Shown here: positions 62,332 through 64,000 of the stretch, piece after piece | Layout of the letters: each line of letters opens with the position of its first letter | How positions within the stretch are numbered: the stretch's first letter is position 1 | From: Patagioenas fasciata | Lineage: Eukaryota; Chordata; Aves; Columbiformes; Columbidae | Direction: 5' to 3' | DNA: 64,000 nucleotides | NCBI RefSeq assembly: GCF_037038585.1 | Contig: NC_092525.1 | Span: 17,898,867 to 17,962,866, forward strand | Position numbers and translations under genes: made by a program | Notes under the pieces: model-generated | What the model was told of the DNA's origin: nothing | Databases searched by the model: none | The model's input: the letters and a program-made list of their open reading frames with translations, nothing else

Positions 62332-64000
62332 TTAGTTTTTTTTTTATACTGTCAGTACTTTAAGTCCGTGTCAAAATGTAAATGCCCAAGACCTCTTGGT
62401 TTTTGTTTGTGTTTTTTTTTAACTACCGTAATTTGTACTCTGACTGTGCTAATGTGTTTAAAGGATTCTTTTTCCAACAGTTTTCCTTTTCAGTTTTAGT
62501 CAACGGTTGGATCAAATGAATTCAAAGGTATGGCAGAAACAATAGCTTCAACTCCTTTTGCTGCTGTTATTGCAGGGCAGTTTTATCTCATTATGGTCTC
62601 ACCACAATTTGAAGGACCCTGATAGATGTCAACTGAAGGAACCATGTCAAAAAATGCTGCAGTTACTGCAATCTGTAGCACTTAAAAGAAGCTGCTGTGC
62701 ACGCTTATTCCTTGAGTAACTGGTGGACGTAAGAGGACTTGATATAGTAATTTAATAATATTTGATAGTGTACTGAGGTTTTTAAGATGATGTTTGGCTG
62801 ACAAATATCCTTCATGTGCACTTAAATTTTAGTAACAAAAAAACAACTCTGGCATAAAAAGCCAGAGAAGACAAAATAATCGGCTCATCTTAACCAGTGT
62901 GCAGGGCCGAGCTCTGGCATACGTTTAAAAAAATTTGCTTGACTGTCGTGTTCAAAAAATACAAAGCAAAACAAAACCTGGATCAGCCTGTATTCTGGAT
63001 GAATATATTTGCCTAACTCAGCCACGTGCCCCACTGCTGCCCGCTGGAGCTTCCCCATGTCCATGGCTCTGACCTGTGCACAGGCAGCGTGTGGCAGCTC
63101 GGACTGCAGGGAACTGCAGCACGGCCAAGTGTGCAGACAAAAAGTAATTACACACTTTGGGGACAGACAGTGAGTCAGTGTACAGAACCTGGGGGAGCAC
63201 CCCTGTGAAAGAAGAATGAGCTAAAGGAGACGGCAGCAGGTCAGTTCATTTTAGCAGTTCTGGAAAGCCGTTCACTTGGCCAATGGTGACGATTCTTTAA
63301 GAGCACTGCCCTTTATTTAATTTGCTGTACGGGCTGAAACCCAGTTAGCCAAAGGGACGGCGCTGGGACCACGTACCGTTTATTGTCAGGACCAGAGTTT
63401 GCATTTCAGCTGAAAATGAGTGCAGCCAGGGCCCATAGCTGTGGTTTAACTGGAAACCTTTGCTGACCCATGTCCAGGACACAGGTGTCCTTGTTTGATC
63501 TGGATTTCTCTGTGCACAGACCAAATGGACCTTGCAGGAGAGAGCACAGCATAGTTTTAAAAAATAATAACTTAGTTCTGTTTGTTTTTCCCTGAGGCAT
63601 TTATAATTTTACCAGCTGGATGTTGCATTATTACGTGATGCCAGCGGTTCCCTCTTCTGCTTGTGCTAACAGGGATATCTCGGGTTGCTCAGGCACAGTG
63701 CGGAGGAGCAGGATGCTGTAATTTCTGTGGTAGTTCTGATTAAGAAGGTATGTTCATGTGTGACAGTTTGGAGGAGGGTTAGAGAGAAGTACCAAAAAAG
63801 CGCAAGGCTGCATAAGAGCACTTGCATGTTTTATCCCATTTTAGTCAATATGGAATTGCAGTTATTGAGTGGAAACTACTGAGTTTCCACTAGTGTTAGT
63901 GAAACTGGTGAAACCGGTGCTGTTGATTTGCCATGGCGTGGAAAGAAGCCACACACCATTTCTGATCCGATTCTGAAAGCCTTTGACTTTCCTGTTGCTC
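62332..64000 (+). other. JAK1: JAK1 3'UTR and sequence to the window end
   Basis: The 3'UTR begins after the TAA stop. No canonical AATAAA or ATTAAA is seen from here to 64000. CATAAA at about 62853 sits in the loop of a small hairpin. The 3'UTR may therefore run beyond the window or use a variant signal. RAVER2 lies convergently on this side of JAK1 in other vertebrates, but no RAVER2 coding sequence is visible. The open frames here are chance. Confidence 0.75.
62847..62867 (+). other. JAK1: Small perfect hairpin in the 3'UTR
   Basis: CTCTGGC at 62847-62853 pairs with GCCAGAG at 62861-62867 around the loop ATAAAAA. The loop side contains the poly(A)-signal variant CATAAA. The function is unknown. 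Confidence 0.6.

Overview
The window is vertebrate nuclear DNA and almost certainly from a bird. It has large introns with GT-AG boundaries, a CpG-island promoter, and several CR1 LINE fragments of avian type, some ending in the characteristic short ATTCTATG-like 3' repeats. I cannot name the species from the sequence.

The window holds one protein-coding gene that I can support: a complete JAK1 (Janus kinase 1) on the + strand. A CpG island with a probable non-coding first exon lies at about 6.6-7.35 kb. A second exon at 23.3 kb carries the 5'UTR end and only the first two codons (ATG CAG). Twenty-three further coding exons run from 36710 to the stop codon at 62329-62331. All 24 coding segments join without a break in frame to give 1152 residues. 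The domain order is FERM (exons 2-9), SH2 (exons 10-11), JH2 pseudokinase (exons 13-18) and JH1 tyrosine kinase (exons 19-25). Residue comparisons use the human protein (1154 aa) as remembered. The catalytic residues of JH1 are intact, and JH2 carries the expected degenerate HGN and DPG motifs.

Layout: 1-5.9 kb is intergenic with no recognisable gene. A CR1 fragment at 5.94-6.615 kb directly abuts the CpG island. Introns 1 (16.3 kb) and 2 (13.3 kb) are long and hold only simple repeats, CR1 fragments and an isolated CpG cluster near 28.9 kb. The rest of the gene is compact, with 23 coding exons in about 25.6 kb. The 3'UTR starts at 62332, and I see no AATAAA before the window ends, so the transcript end is probably beyond it.

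The most notable points are these: a GC-AG intron in the JH2 coding region; a weak first start codon followed by a strong in-frame ATG at codon 13; a CR1 fused to the promoter edge; a 112-bp identical inverted CR1 pair inside one pre-mRNA; perfect local tandem duplications; and a possible internal promoter or alternative first exon in intron 2. I found no evidence of a novel multi-gene system. The window looks like an ordinary, well-preserved single-gene locus.
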